NCBI GenBank assembly: GCA_019279435.1
Contig: JAAALK010000081.1
Span: 23,553,903-23,617,902, forward strand
From: Zizania palustris
Taxonomy: Eukaryota; Streptophyta; Magnoliopsida; Poales; Poaceae
DNA: 64,000 bases
Direction of reading: 5' to 3'
Positions 32,361 to 43,663 of the stretch are shown here, in pieces. Under the pieces are notes generated by a model. The model worked only from the letters and a program-made list of their open reading frames with translations, did not search any database and had not been told where the DNA came from. Each line of letters opens with the position of its first letter. The stretch's first letter is position 1. The position numbers were made by a program, and so were the translations under genes.

Positions 32361-33650
32361 CACTACTACATAAATATACATTAGTAACGAGTCATAATGT
32401 ACATTAGTGACGGACATGTCCCTTATCACTTTTATCGTGTTCGTAAAGTTTTATCATTAATGACAGGTAAATACCCATCACTAAAAGATCCTTTTAGGTC
32501 GATGTCGCGTTCAACATGTCCCTTTTAGTGACGGGGAGTAGTTTACACCCATCACTATTGTGACCTTTAGGGATGGGTCGTCAAAGTCACTCGTCACTAA
32601 TGTTATGGTCATATTAAAAAATAATTATTTTTAGGTTGTATCATGACCAACCTTTTAAATTGCAAACAACATAGAATTTATCACAGAAAATACAACACAT
32701 AATTCATCACATAATACTACCATCACAGATTGCATTGCATAAACAAAACATCCATCAAAAATTATATTCCATATGTTTCACCAAATATTTGCAAGTGTTA
32801 CATGAAAAATTAAAACATTAATTTTGGTTGTTATAATGGAAAGTGTCATTCTTTACGAAGAATTGTTGCACAAGAAATACTGCTAGTCGTGAACGAATCT
32901 CCGATAACTCGGTCTCACTAAGACTGCCTTCAGGTAGGTTGAATTCATGTAAATTAAGTTTTTGACATCAGTCAATGTTTACATAAGTGAAAAGTAAATG
33001 AAACATAAAAACAAACCTCACGATAATATATTACATTAGATGATTTAAGATCCGCTATCTTCATAGCTAGCGTCATATGATGTGCAACATAAAACCCACT
33101 TTTGTTTCTAGAAGGTTGATTGTAGCATTGTTATAGAAATACACGATTAGTTTGGACGACACATTAAATTTGAAAGGTTAAACATTTAGAGAATTACAGG
33201 TATTACGGTTTATGAACCAATTATAGGCGTTATGTTGCTTTTGGTTTATGCACACGAGCAATAAATTCGAAAGCTCTATAATGAGGTAGAACAAAATTGA
33301 GTTAAACAAGAATATATTAAATGTTGAACTTGTAATAAAGTGAAGAAAATCTTACTTGTCGATTAAATTTTTGACTACCAAAAAGTCCCTCTCGGTGCAC
33401 TCGTCATTCGATCCCTTTAGTCTTACCGAATCAATGTACTGTATGATCTTTCACTTAGGTACGACGAGTAGTAGGACATAATGTCCATTCAGGTGGTGTA
33501 TACTCATTATATGTTACTCTCTTGCGATGCATGTGGCGAGTAGCTTAAATAGGTAGTCGACGCACGACTTCATATTGCTCTCGATTGTTGACATTGCTAA
33601 CATCTGTGAATTCAAATATTTAAATGCTTGATTATTGCTTCCTTGCCACA
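32361..33650. mobile_element. Second CACTA-like relic, one end visible
   Basis: It starts CACTACTACA at 32361. Many AGTGACGG/CCATCACT words in both orientations follow up to about 32620, typical CACTA subterminal repeats of a family different from 31556-31822. The sequence from 32630 to 33650 has no ORF and is probably decayed interior. The other terminus was not found, so the right limit is approximate. Confidence 0.4.
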
Positions 33651-34317
33651 TTTTCCTGCATATATAAAAGAGTAGTTAATACCACATAATAACGTGTACG
33701 TTGATTTTAATGAAAAATATAGGTTAAGTAACTTACAATGTATAGCACCGCAACAAGCTGATATTGAGAGCGTCCAAGTTAAAAAGATCATATAGATCGT
33801 TAAAGCAAACCAAGAAATATTCGTCACTGGTCCATATTTTTTTCTTGTATATTACAATAACTGATTTTTTTTCAGCCACTGAGATATAATTGATGGAGGC
33901 CAATTCCTACATGCATATCGTGGATTCTGGTCTCCCATGAAGTAAGTAAAATATACATGCAAATGCATGTGTATGACTGCCTCATTTTTTTGAACGATTA
34001 ATTATATTGGACCAGCTTTGCTGTTATTTCTACTTAGCTTAGCTTGGAAGGCTGCACTCATGATGATGGTATATGGTTGTAAGGCCGTGTTTGATGCATT
34101 TGCATGCATGCACAATAGACTACTTGCTTAATCAAAACTCAAGGCCCAACAAGTTTTATGTTTGACATATTTATTAAGAAAATAATTAATAAAATTACAT
34201 ATACTCTTGTGAGTAGATGAGTATGAGTCTGGAGTTACCACTGCAAAAATTAACATCAGTGTCAAGTCAAAATCATCATCAATTTTGGGTTTTGAACCGC
34301 CGTTGATTACTCGAAAC

Positions 34318-34995
34318 TAGAGCTGGGAGATGGGCCGGCCCGGCTCGGGCCCTTCGGGCCAGGACCTAAAATGGGTCGGTCGTTTCAGCCCAATAAATTT
34401 AAGGGTCGGATTGGGCCGGCCCGAAGTAGTGTTAGTCAAGCTCAGGCATGGCTCAAAGCACGTCGGGCCTGGATGGGCCGGGCCGGCCAAAAAACGGTCC
34501 TAACTTTGTAACATTATTAGACAGTCTCTTAGTAGGGTTATAAAAATATTTAATTAATTTATCTTTGAATAATGAAAATTCTAGTTCACATAAAATAATA
34601 GTACAACCAAAAAATAGGGGAAATGAATTTCATTAATAATTTACACATGATACTAGTTCATTAATACTATTTTCTTTGCTCTCGAGCATATATATTTATA
34701 TTTTGATTTGTTCTATAAATGAATGACTCAAATTTTGATTTGTCTTACACATGATATAAAACAAGGTATATTCAAATGGTAATTTGCAGACTTTTAAAAT
34801 TTTTAATAACATGTCTCCTCCTAGGCACGACCCACTTTAAGGGCCGTACCCGGGCCGCCCATCGGGCCTAACCTCTAAGCCCAAGTCCGGCCCTTGTACG
34901 GGCCGTACCGGTCCGGCCCATCCGTAGGCTATACCAGGCCGTGCTTTACGTGGACTGGGCCTACGTGCTTTGGGCCGGTCCAAAAAAAATCCGGC
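34318..34995. mobile_element. nDart-like non-autonomous hAT, 3' end damaged
   Basis: It opens with TAGAGCTGG followed by GGGCCGGCCCGG-rich subterminal sequence. The interior from 34718 matches the copy at the start of the window, with a deletion of about 50 bases after 34821. The right terminus expected from the first copy (CCAGCTCTA) is missing, replaced by an A run and a TA microsatellite near 34985-35020, so no target duplication can be confirmed. Confidence 0.65.
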
Positions 34996-35750
34996 AATAT
35001 ATATATATATATATGTGTGTGATACCTCCTAAAAATATAGTTTATATAGATGTTGTATCTTTGACAAGACAATATATATATGTGATACCTCCTAAAAAGC
35101 ATAGGTTGAGACGATCTTAATTACCTTTTTCAATCAATAAATTATATTATTATTACTATGTTGTAAGCTCAAATAAATAGGAGTATGGGACTCAGTCAGT
35201 AGTACACTAGTACACAGGCACAGTGAGGGATGTGAGGCAGAGCGATGGAAGCTGCCAAGCTGGTCCAAAGCATGCAGGGAGGGTACATGTTGTGAAAAAA
35301 ATTGTTATTTCGATAGTTCAAATACGTGTAATTTATTTATGATTATATTTTTGAGGTTGATATGTAAAACTATTTGATTCAATAAAAATAAAACTAAATA
35401 TCAAAAATATAAAAATTATTTTTTAAAGTGTCAAAATAGAAAATCCGAAGCGCAGATGACCAGCAGCGAAAGGCAGAAAAGCAGAGCAGGCTGTCCTCGC
35501 TTTCTTCTTCTTCTTCATCAGCCAGCCAGCACTCCAACATCAGCATGCAGGCTGTGGCCCCCACCACAGCTCCTAGTTTCTCTCCCTTTCCCTTCATCGC
35601 CTTCCTCCTCTCCTCTTCATCCCTCCCCTTCGCGGCAATCAAATACAAATAGGCCAGAGAGAGAGAGAGATCCAATTTTCGATTTTTTTGCTTCCTCGCC
35701 GGCCATGTGATGTGAGACAGGAGATCAAGCAACACGTACACTAGGCGGAG

Positions 35751-38700
35751 ATGCCGTCCGCCGCCGCCGCCGCCGCTCTTCTCCTCCAGCTCCAGCTGCT
35801 CCTTCTCTTCTCGCTCTCTACTCATGCCCAGCCTGGTGAGCCCTTTTTTTCTTCCTCCTCTTCTTGGAAGCAATAACTAACCAGCCTTTACAATTCACTG
35901 GAACCTGCATCCTAGCTATTCCTGCACCTGCAGGGGGAGACCTCCTCGATCTCCACTAAAAAGATTTCTGCTTTCTTTCTTGAGAAAATTCAGAATATGC
36001 CATCTCACTATGAGAATCTAGGATTTACCCTCCTTTAGTGTGTAATTCATCTTATGCCTTTATGTTTTCTTTAGAAAATACCCATTTTATATATTTTATA
36101 ACAAGTTTAGTATATTATAATGTATTTTGCTCCTAAATGACCATTTCCCCCTGTATACAAAGTGATACCAACTAGGGTTTTCGAGCTGAATTGAACTGAA
36201 GCACAGCTAGGGCGAGGTGAGGGCTAGGGCACTTTATACATAAGGGACAAAATGGTCATCTAGGAGGCAAAATACAGTATAATAGATCAAACTTATACTA
36301 AAATATGTAAAAGGGGTATTTTCCGAAGAAAACACACTAAAAGAGGGCATATGATGAATTACACACTAAAGAAGGGCAAATCCTAGATTTTCATCTAGTG
36401 AGAGAGCAAATCCTGAATTTTCTCTTCTTTCTTTCATGCAGGTTTCATTAGCTTGGATTGTGGGGGAGAGGATGATTACACAGATGCAATTGGGATCCAG
36501 TGGACTTCTGATGCCAAGTTTGTCTCTGCTGGTGGCCAGACAGCAAAACTCCTGGTCCAAAATGACCTCCACAAGCAATACACATCCATTCGCTATTTTC
36601 CAGCAGACAGCACAAAGTATTGCTACACCATGAATGTGAGGAACAGGACACGCTACCTTGTTAGGGCTACTTTCCTCTATGGCAATTTTGACAACAGCAA
36701 TGTCTACCCAAAGTTTGATCTATCAATTGGAGCAACCTCATGGACCACCGTTGTCATTGACGATGCTACCACCCCAGTAGTGGAGGAGGCAATTATCCTG
36801 GCTGCTGCTCCGACACTCAGCGTTTGCCTCTCTAATGCCAGTACAGGGCAGCCATTTATTTCTACTCTCGAGCTTCGCCAGTTTAATGGTTCCCTCTACT
36901 ACACCACTGATGAGAAGCAGTTCTTTCTTAGACTCTCTGCAAGGATAAATTTTGGTGCAGAAAGCAATGCATCAGTCAGGTATGCACTGCTGCGAAGTAC
37001 TGTATTCATATTTTTGTTGTCAAATCTCAATATCTTGCTTCTAAACAGGGTCCAAAATATTTGGATGAAACAAGTTGTTTAGAAACCCATAATACAAACA
37101 GATGACAACATGTAGGTTTGCCTGTAAAACTTAACATCAATAATGTACATAATGTCCTGTTACAGAAACTGACCACATGTCATTGTTATTAAAAGTTTCT
37201 CTTAATGAGGAGCTAATATACAGTAGTGTGTGCTAAATTGCAACTTAACTTCAATTAGTATCACATGCTATAAGCAAAAATCTTTTTTAAGAAACAATAT
37301 ACTGCAAGCAAACAAATGGCTGAAGGGGCGTGCCTTCTTTGTTCCTTTTTGTTTATTGCTCAGGTATCCTGATGATCCATTTGATAGAATATGGGAGTCT
37401 GATCTAGTTAGGCGAGCAAATTACCTTGTGGATGTTGCTCCAGGGACAGAAAGAATATCAACTACAAAACCCATATTTGTCAGTATCAATGAAGAACCAC
37501 CTGAAAAGGTCATGCAGACTGCAGTTGTTGGCAAAAATGGATCCTTGACCTACCGGATTGATTTGGAAGATTTCCCAGGAAATGCATGGGCAGTATCATA
37601 TTTTGCAGAAATTGAAGATCTGGCCCCAGATGAAACTAGGAAATTTAAGCTAGTCATTCCAGGCAAGCCAGAATTCAGTAAACCAACTGTGGATGTAGAG
37701 GAGAATGCTCAGGGGAAGTATCGTTTATATGAACCAGGCTACACAAATGTTCCACTTCCATTTGTTTTTTCTTTTGAATTCAAGAAGACGAATGATTCTT
37801 CGGAGGGACCTATCTTGAATGCCATGGAGATCTACAAATATGTACAGATTACTATGGGATCTCAAGATGGTAGGAAATTGTATGTCTGTGTTGTACAATA
37901 AATTAAAAAAATGCCTATTCTCTTCTAATTTGATTTTCTGGTAATATTGACAGCAAACACAATGGCCAGCCTGGTCTCACGGTATCCTCAAGCAAGTTGG
38001 GCACAAGAGGGTGGTGACCCTTGCTTACCAGCATCATGGTCTTGGGTGCAATGCAGCTCAGAGGCAGCACCCAGGATACTTTCAATGTATGATGGTCTTG
38101 ACAATCTGCCTTGCACTTTTGAGTTTTTCTGCTCAATATTTGAAGTAATTGAAATCTAAGGATTATTTCGTGCAGCACATTAACAGGGAAGAACATCACA
38201 GGAAGTATCCCTGTGGAATTAACGGAGTTATCGGGGCTGGTTGAACTGTGAGATCATAATGATTTATTCTTTCCTCTCTCCTATTAGTTTCCTTTTGTCT
38301 GATCTACTTATTTCTGCAAATTCAGAAGGCTTGATGGTAACTCATTTTCTGGTCAAATTCCTGACTTCACTGGGTGCCATGACTTACAGTATATGTGAGT
38401 TTCCATTATTTTGATTGTACATTCTGGAGTTTTTATTCTTCTATGGTAGTCCTTAGGGTGCTTTCTCTGCACTGCAGTCACCTTGAGAACAATCAATTAA
38501 CTGGTGCATTGCCACCTTCTTTGGGAGACCTACCTAACCTGAAAGAGTTGTAAGTTCTACTCTTCATTGCACTTTGTCTTCCCACCCTCCGTGCTATGGA
38601 TATTAGTTGCAGTCAATATGAATCTGTGCTGTCATATTGTGTGCTTATGATCCTCAATTTGCACAATTGCTATAAAGTTTATCTCATCTTCATGCAAATC

Positions 38701-41700
38701 CTTTATTCAGGGTATGGAAACAAGAATACCTTTACTGATTCAAACCTTTGCAGGCACGTTCAGAACAATAAGCTGTCTGGAGAGGTCCCGCAAGCGCTCT
38801 TAAAAAAGAACATTATTTTCAAGTATGTATAGCTTTCCTTTAAGCATATAGCTTAATGAATTTATATGATTAGTGCACACTATTGTGCCTTTGAGCTCCA
38901 ATGTGGCTTAACAAGCTTCATTTACATTCAGGAACTTATTTGTTCCAAATGTAAACCTAGTAGCTAACTTGTTCGTAGGACAGTCCTGTTTGTTCTGATT
39001 TGTTACCTGTCTGCAGCATCTCAGGAAACAGTGACCTTCACAAGGGACACAGTACCATTGGCCGCACTATAGTAATTATTGTATGTGTTGTGGTTGGGGC
39101 CATTTTGGTTCTTGTTGCTGCCATTGGATGTTATCTGTTTACATGCAAGAGAAAGAAGAAACCAACAGATGGTGTGTGTTATTTATAGTTCATTGGACAT
39201 ATCTTTTATGGTGTATGGTCATGTAGTAATTGTTTTGCATCTCCAGAAACTGTTGTTATTGCAGCACCGGCAAAAAAGCTAGGCTCGTATTTCAGTGAAG
39301 TGGCCACAGAATCAGCGCACAGATTTGCATTGTCTGAAATTGAAGATGCTACTGACAAATTCGATAGAAGAATTGGTTCAGGAGGGTTTGGCATAGTATA
39401 CTATGGAAAGCTTACAGATGGGAGAGAAATCGCCGTCAAACTTCTCACAAACGACTCCTATCAGGGCATCCGAGAATTCTTGAATGAGGTATGTCTTTTC
39501 TAGCTTCATTTAGCTTCTTCTTGAAGTATAAATCTGCAACAGTACATGGATTGTTTTTCACTGTTAAAGATATAAAGAGAATTTGTGTACTTGTTGCTGC
39601 TTTTAGTACCGCTTGGTAGAATAAAACATGAAGTAGGAGCTAAAGCCCAATATGTTCTGGGACATACCTATGTCCACAAGTCATAGTGAATGAGATCAAA
39701 AGGCCGAACAGCATGTGAGGAAGAGACAGGGAAAGGTAAACGGGTATGACGACCTAACTGGCACGCATGACAAATATGCTCACTAGCATCCCGAGTACAA
39801 GAAATAGAGGGGCTACTACGGAGCTGAGTCAAAACGTCAACGTCGGGGTGACCAAGTCGGTGGTGCCAGAGAGTGGAGGAAGTGATGGAAGCAAGCACGG
39901 GCGTAGGGGAAGCCACAGGGGGGGGTAGTGGAGGGCGGAGGGCGGAAGGCGAAGGGTGTAGAGAGGGCCAGTGCTGCCACAACGGAGAAGAGACCGTCGT
40001 GTGGCCAAATCCTTCACCGTAACCCGCAAGGATCAAACTCAACGGAACAGGAGTTGTTAGAGGTGAATTGACGAATAGAAAGAAAGATTGTGAACGATAT
40101 CAGGGGCAACAAGAACGTTGGGAAGACAGAAAGAACCACATGGAGCCGCATCACCCACAAAGGTGACCGGAAAACAGGACCCATTTCCAACCATGATGGA
40201 AGAGGGGTACGATGGGTGGGGCACCCTTTTGGAAGATAGAAGACCGACGTGCGGAGTGACATGGAAGGAGGCTCCCGAGTCGGCCACACAATCCATGGAA
40301 GCGGGCGGTGGGCAAGAGGACAGCATACAGGCCACCTGGTCTCACCCACTGGACCACGGTGCCCAAACCGGAGGTGGTGGGTGCAGCATCGGCGGAGCCA
40401 AGGGCAGAGACAGCAGGTGCTGAGCCGGCCCGGTGAGCATGGCCGCCGGTGCTGGGGACGACCAAGGAGCCCCATCAGTAAACTACCCGGGCCTCATGGA
40501 AGAAGTGGCGGGGAGCCTGGCGGCGGTGCCTAGGGCCAGGACGCCCGCGTCGATCGAGCCGAGGGCAGAACCGGCCTCGGCGGCGCCAGATCTATACGCG
40601 GGAAAATCGGCGGCTAGGGAGGAAGGGGCCCCGGCGGCCAGGGAGGGGTGGCCAGCGGCGGCGTCCAGGGAGGTGGCTGCAGCCAAGGAGGGGGGGCGGC
40701 AGGGGCAGCCAGAGAGGGGCCGGCGGCGGCGGCCAGGGAGGCGGCCAGGCCGAAGGGGGAGGGGTGGCCAGCGGCGGCGGCGTACAGGGAGGCGGCCAGG
40801 CCGAAGGGGGAGGGGAGCCCGACGGCGGGGGGCACCGGAGATGGCCGCGGTACCGCCGGATCCGGTCGCGGCGGCGACGGGGGTGTTGGATCTGGCCATG
40901 GCGGGGGCCTGCCCGGCGGCAGCGGCCAGGCCGAAGGGGGAGGGGAGCCCGGCGGTGGGGGCGCTGGATTTGGCCGCGGGACCGCCAGATCCGGCCATGG
41001 CGGGGGCCTGCCGGCCACCCGGCCGAAGGGGAGAGGGGTGCTCGCCGGCCATGGCGGCAGCGACGGCAGCACCGGCGGCGGCGGCGGCCTGGTGAGGGGA
41101 GAGGGGAGAGCCTAGGGCTCTGATACCACCATGTAGGAAATTGTGGATAGATTCCTCTCCCTAGGGTTGGGAGGATAGAAAAAGAAGGGACTTACAGGAG
41201 GGGCCTACACACAGGGGGGCCCACACACCAGAGACACAGACACACTAACACACTCTAACACTCCTTAATTTAAAGACCTACTAATGGGATGTGACCATGC
41301 TGCCTCACAAATACTTATGACCTCAATTTATCTCAAGTTTACTCTGAGATGCCAAACATTTTCTGTTTAGAGCGTTCTATGGACCCTCTATCTAGAATTT
41401 CTTGTAGCCTTTTGTCAAAGTTTTCTGGGCTGCATATGATTTTTTTCTTTGCATGGTTACTGTGATGTGTTGTTCAGTATCTGACAAACTTTGTTTCAGG
41501 TAACATTGCTTTCCAGAATTCATCACAGAAACCTTGTGACCTTCCTTGGTTACAGTCAGCAAGATGGAAAAAATATACTTGTGTATGAATTCATGCATAA
41601 CGGGACATTAAAAGAACACCTTCGTGGTAAGTCTCTGCCAACTCATGATTAATCTAGTTTTCAGAATCAACAAAATGTCTAGAGAGATTGGATTTAACTG

Positions 41701-43116
41701 TTTATAAATCAAGGTTTAGTTGTTGTTTTGTCTATGCATATCTCCAGTTTGTGTGTGATTTTCTGACACTGAGCCTCAACTTTATCCAACTTCGACAGGA
41801 GGCCCTGCCGATGTGAAAATAACTAGCTGGGTAAAACGTCTTGAGATAGCAGAAGATGCGGCAAAAGGTTTATCCTCCGATTCCTCACCAATGTTCATTC
41901 TAATATTCCATAGATTCTGAAATATTTCTTTCATTCTGTTGGAATATCAAAATACCAGGAATAGAGTATCTGCACACGGGATGCTCCCCAACTATCATCC
42001 ATAGAGACCTCAAGAGCAGCAACATTCTCCTTGACAAGAACATGAGAGCAAAAGTGGCAGACTTTGGCCTGTCAAAACCTGCTGCAGATGGATCTCATGT
42101 ATCAAGCATAGTTCGAGGAACGGTTGGGTATCTGGACCCCGAGTAAGGCCTCTTAGCTTTCCCCTAAAACTCAGAGCATGTTTGTTTAGTTTCTAGCAGC
42201 TAGAGATTCTCACTAGCTAGCTGATCTGAGTATCTGGATAGTCTAAGTATCTAACTACTGGTGAGAATCTGGAGAAATTGTTGTTTTCTAGCTTCTAGAT
42301 TCTAGTTTATTTTCAGATTCCGCATTCTCACAATTTGAGCTTAGAATCTAGACCATTTATTTCAGCTTTAGATTCTAGAAACAGCTGCAATTATCATTGT
42401 CAGAAGCCAAAACAAACAATCCCTTAGAATCTCTATGTTCTTGTGAGTATGGCTTTGCAAATTGAAAAGAAAGTATGCAAGAAACTCACCATTTCTTGTC
42501 CGTGTGTAGGTATTACATCTCGCAGCAGCTCACGGAGAAGAGCGACCTGTACAGTTTCGGTGTCATTTTGCTGGAGCTGATCTCAGGCCACGAACCAATC
42601 TCGAACGACGACAGCTTTGGTCTCCACTGCCGTAACATCGTTGCATGGGTAAACTACTCATCACTGCATAGCGTTGAATGCATCGTTGACATGCATCGCA
42701 TTCCAATTTCCAACCCGTGCATAATGCGACTGAGACTGTGGGAACCATGGCCATGGCCATGGCCATGCTGTGCATGCATGCAGGCTAGGTCACACGTGGA
42801 GAGCGGTGACATCAACGCCATCGTCGACGAGTCGCTGGACGCTGGGTACGACGTGCAGTCGGTGTGGAAGATCGCGGAGGTGGCGATAGCGTGCGTGAAG
42901 CCCAAGGGCATGCTGAGGCCGTCGATCTCGGAGGTGCTCAAGGAGATCCAGGACGCCATTGCCATCGAGCGACAACGTCCGGAGCTTCGTCTTCCTCCTC
43001 CCAGCATCCACCACATCATGTCCAAGAGCTCTCCTTCCGTGGACACGGACAGCGTCGACCTGGAGCAGAATAATGCGTCGTTCGACGAGATGCTCATGCA
43101 CCCAGGTCTCAGGTAG
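35751..43116 (+). CDS. Malectin-like LRR receptor kinase, 15 exons, 930 aa
   Basis: A plasma-membrane receptor-like kinase of the LRR-I class, close in length and layout to Arabidopsis At1g67720. Exons: 35751-35835, 36442-36979, 37364-37869, 37954-38086, 38176-38247, 38326-38394, 38478-38549, 38754-38822, 39017-39171, 39247-39488, 41500-41626, 41799-41867, 41959-42142, 42510-42648 and 42784-43116. They total 2793 bases, in frame throughout. By residue: signal peptide (1-27, leucine-rich); malectin-like region (about 29-375); LRRs encoded by four 69-72-base exons (about 421-514); one membrane helix (about 533-556); kinase with GSGGFG (610-615), Lys631, HRDLK with Asp729, and DFG with Asp747, then SIVRGTVGYLDPEY. 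Key residues are present, so an active kinase is expected. The ligand is unknown. Introns 1, 10 and 13 carry transposons; intron 10 is 2.0 kb. Confidence 0.9.
35982..36424. mobile_element. Long-arm inverted-repeat (MULE-like) element in RLK intron 1
   Basis: Two arms of about 150-180 bases, 35982-36135 and about 36240-36424, are inverted copies beginning GAGAAAATTCAG. The central loop is about 100 bases. It is flanked by the 9-bp direct repeat TTCTTTCTT (35973-35981 and 36425-36433), the length expected for Mutator-like elements, though this pyrimidine repeat could also arise by chance. The right copy forms the polypyrimidine tract before the exon 2 acceptor (AG at 36440-36441). Confidence 0.7.
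39670..41260 (-). mobile_element. 5'-part Ty1/Copia fragment in RLK intron 10
   Basis: A truncated Copia element on the minus strand. A 129-bp LTR lies at 41132-41260 (TGTTAGAGTG...CA on the minus strand), followed by an initiator-Met primer site (TGGTATCAGAGCC, 41116-41128). Next come a GC-rich gag region (40480-41110), a protease with DSGASFH (about 40270-40300) and a gag-pre-integrase domain (WHHRLGHPD, near 39870, then CHACQLGRH). It ends abruptly at about 39670, at the start of the integrase core. RT, RNase H and the 3' LTR are absent. It opposes the host gene's direction. Confidence 0.75.
41132..41260 (-). repeat. 5' LTR of the truncated Copia element
   Basis: A short 129-bp LTR, starting TGTTAG and ending CA on the minus strand, placed by the adjoining primer binding site at 41116-41128. 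No partner LTR is found in the intron. Confidence 0.65.
42172..42430. mobile_element. MITE in RLK intron 13
   Basis: The left end (GTTTGTTTAGTTTCTAGCAG) is roughly inverted at the right end (AGAAGCCAAAACAAACAATC), with repeated GATTCTAG/CTAGAATC words inside. Boundaries are approximate. It sits between the kinase exons encoding DFG and the following YYIS segment and does not touch the splice sites. Confidence 0.55.
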
Positions 43117-43663
43117 CTCAGCTCTACAAATATGTGTATGTGTATGTATACATACTCTTTGTAGTCCGTCTTTGATGATGTTGATGTTGGCTTTATTAGA
43201 TTAGATTTACTACCGAGCAAAAGTTTTGGAATTCTTTCACTGTAAGAATGACGCTATGTGGTGAAATCCGTGTGCTAGCCAATCCAGAGGAGAATTCAGC
43301 AACTAGAATGCAATCAATGCATGAGCAGTATTACTATGACCTTGACATGAACTGTCCGGCCCAAATGATGCTAATATGCTATGCTATATTGCTATGACAA
43401 ACAAAGATCAAATGTAATCAGTCATAGGAGCTGATAGATAAGGGAATGCTTTCTCAGTAACGAGTTACAACTTACAAGAGCCACAGCCAGATGCATTGCT
43501 TAACTGGAGTCGGATTGCAACAGGAATTCCCTAAAACCAATTTGTTAGAAACTACACAAACTAAATTAGCTACCAGTACATCAGGCATGATCAGCACTGA
43601 GCAAAACGATACAAATGCCCCGGGCAGGGCAATCGAGAATTGGAGGCAATCCATCTTCAGATT
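43117..43663. other. Convergent 3' spacer, RLK and TON1
   Basis: 547 bases between two convergent stop codons. It should hold both 3' UTRs and polyadenylation signals. No separate gene is seen. Confidence 0.5.

Noticed and set aside
35394..35873. 159-aa minus-strand ORF overlapping the RLK start
   Set aside because: Lies antisense over the RLK 5' UTR and signal-peptide exon. Glu/Lys-rich only because of CT-repeats on the plus strand.
40433..41095. 220-aa and overlapping ORFs on the plus strand in RLK intron 10
   Set aside because: Ala/Gly/Arg low-complexity translation of the GC-rich Copia gag region, open in several frames on both strands.
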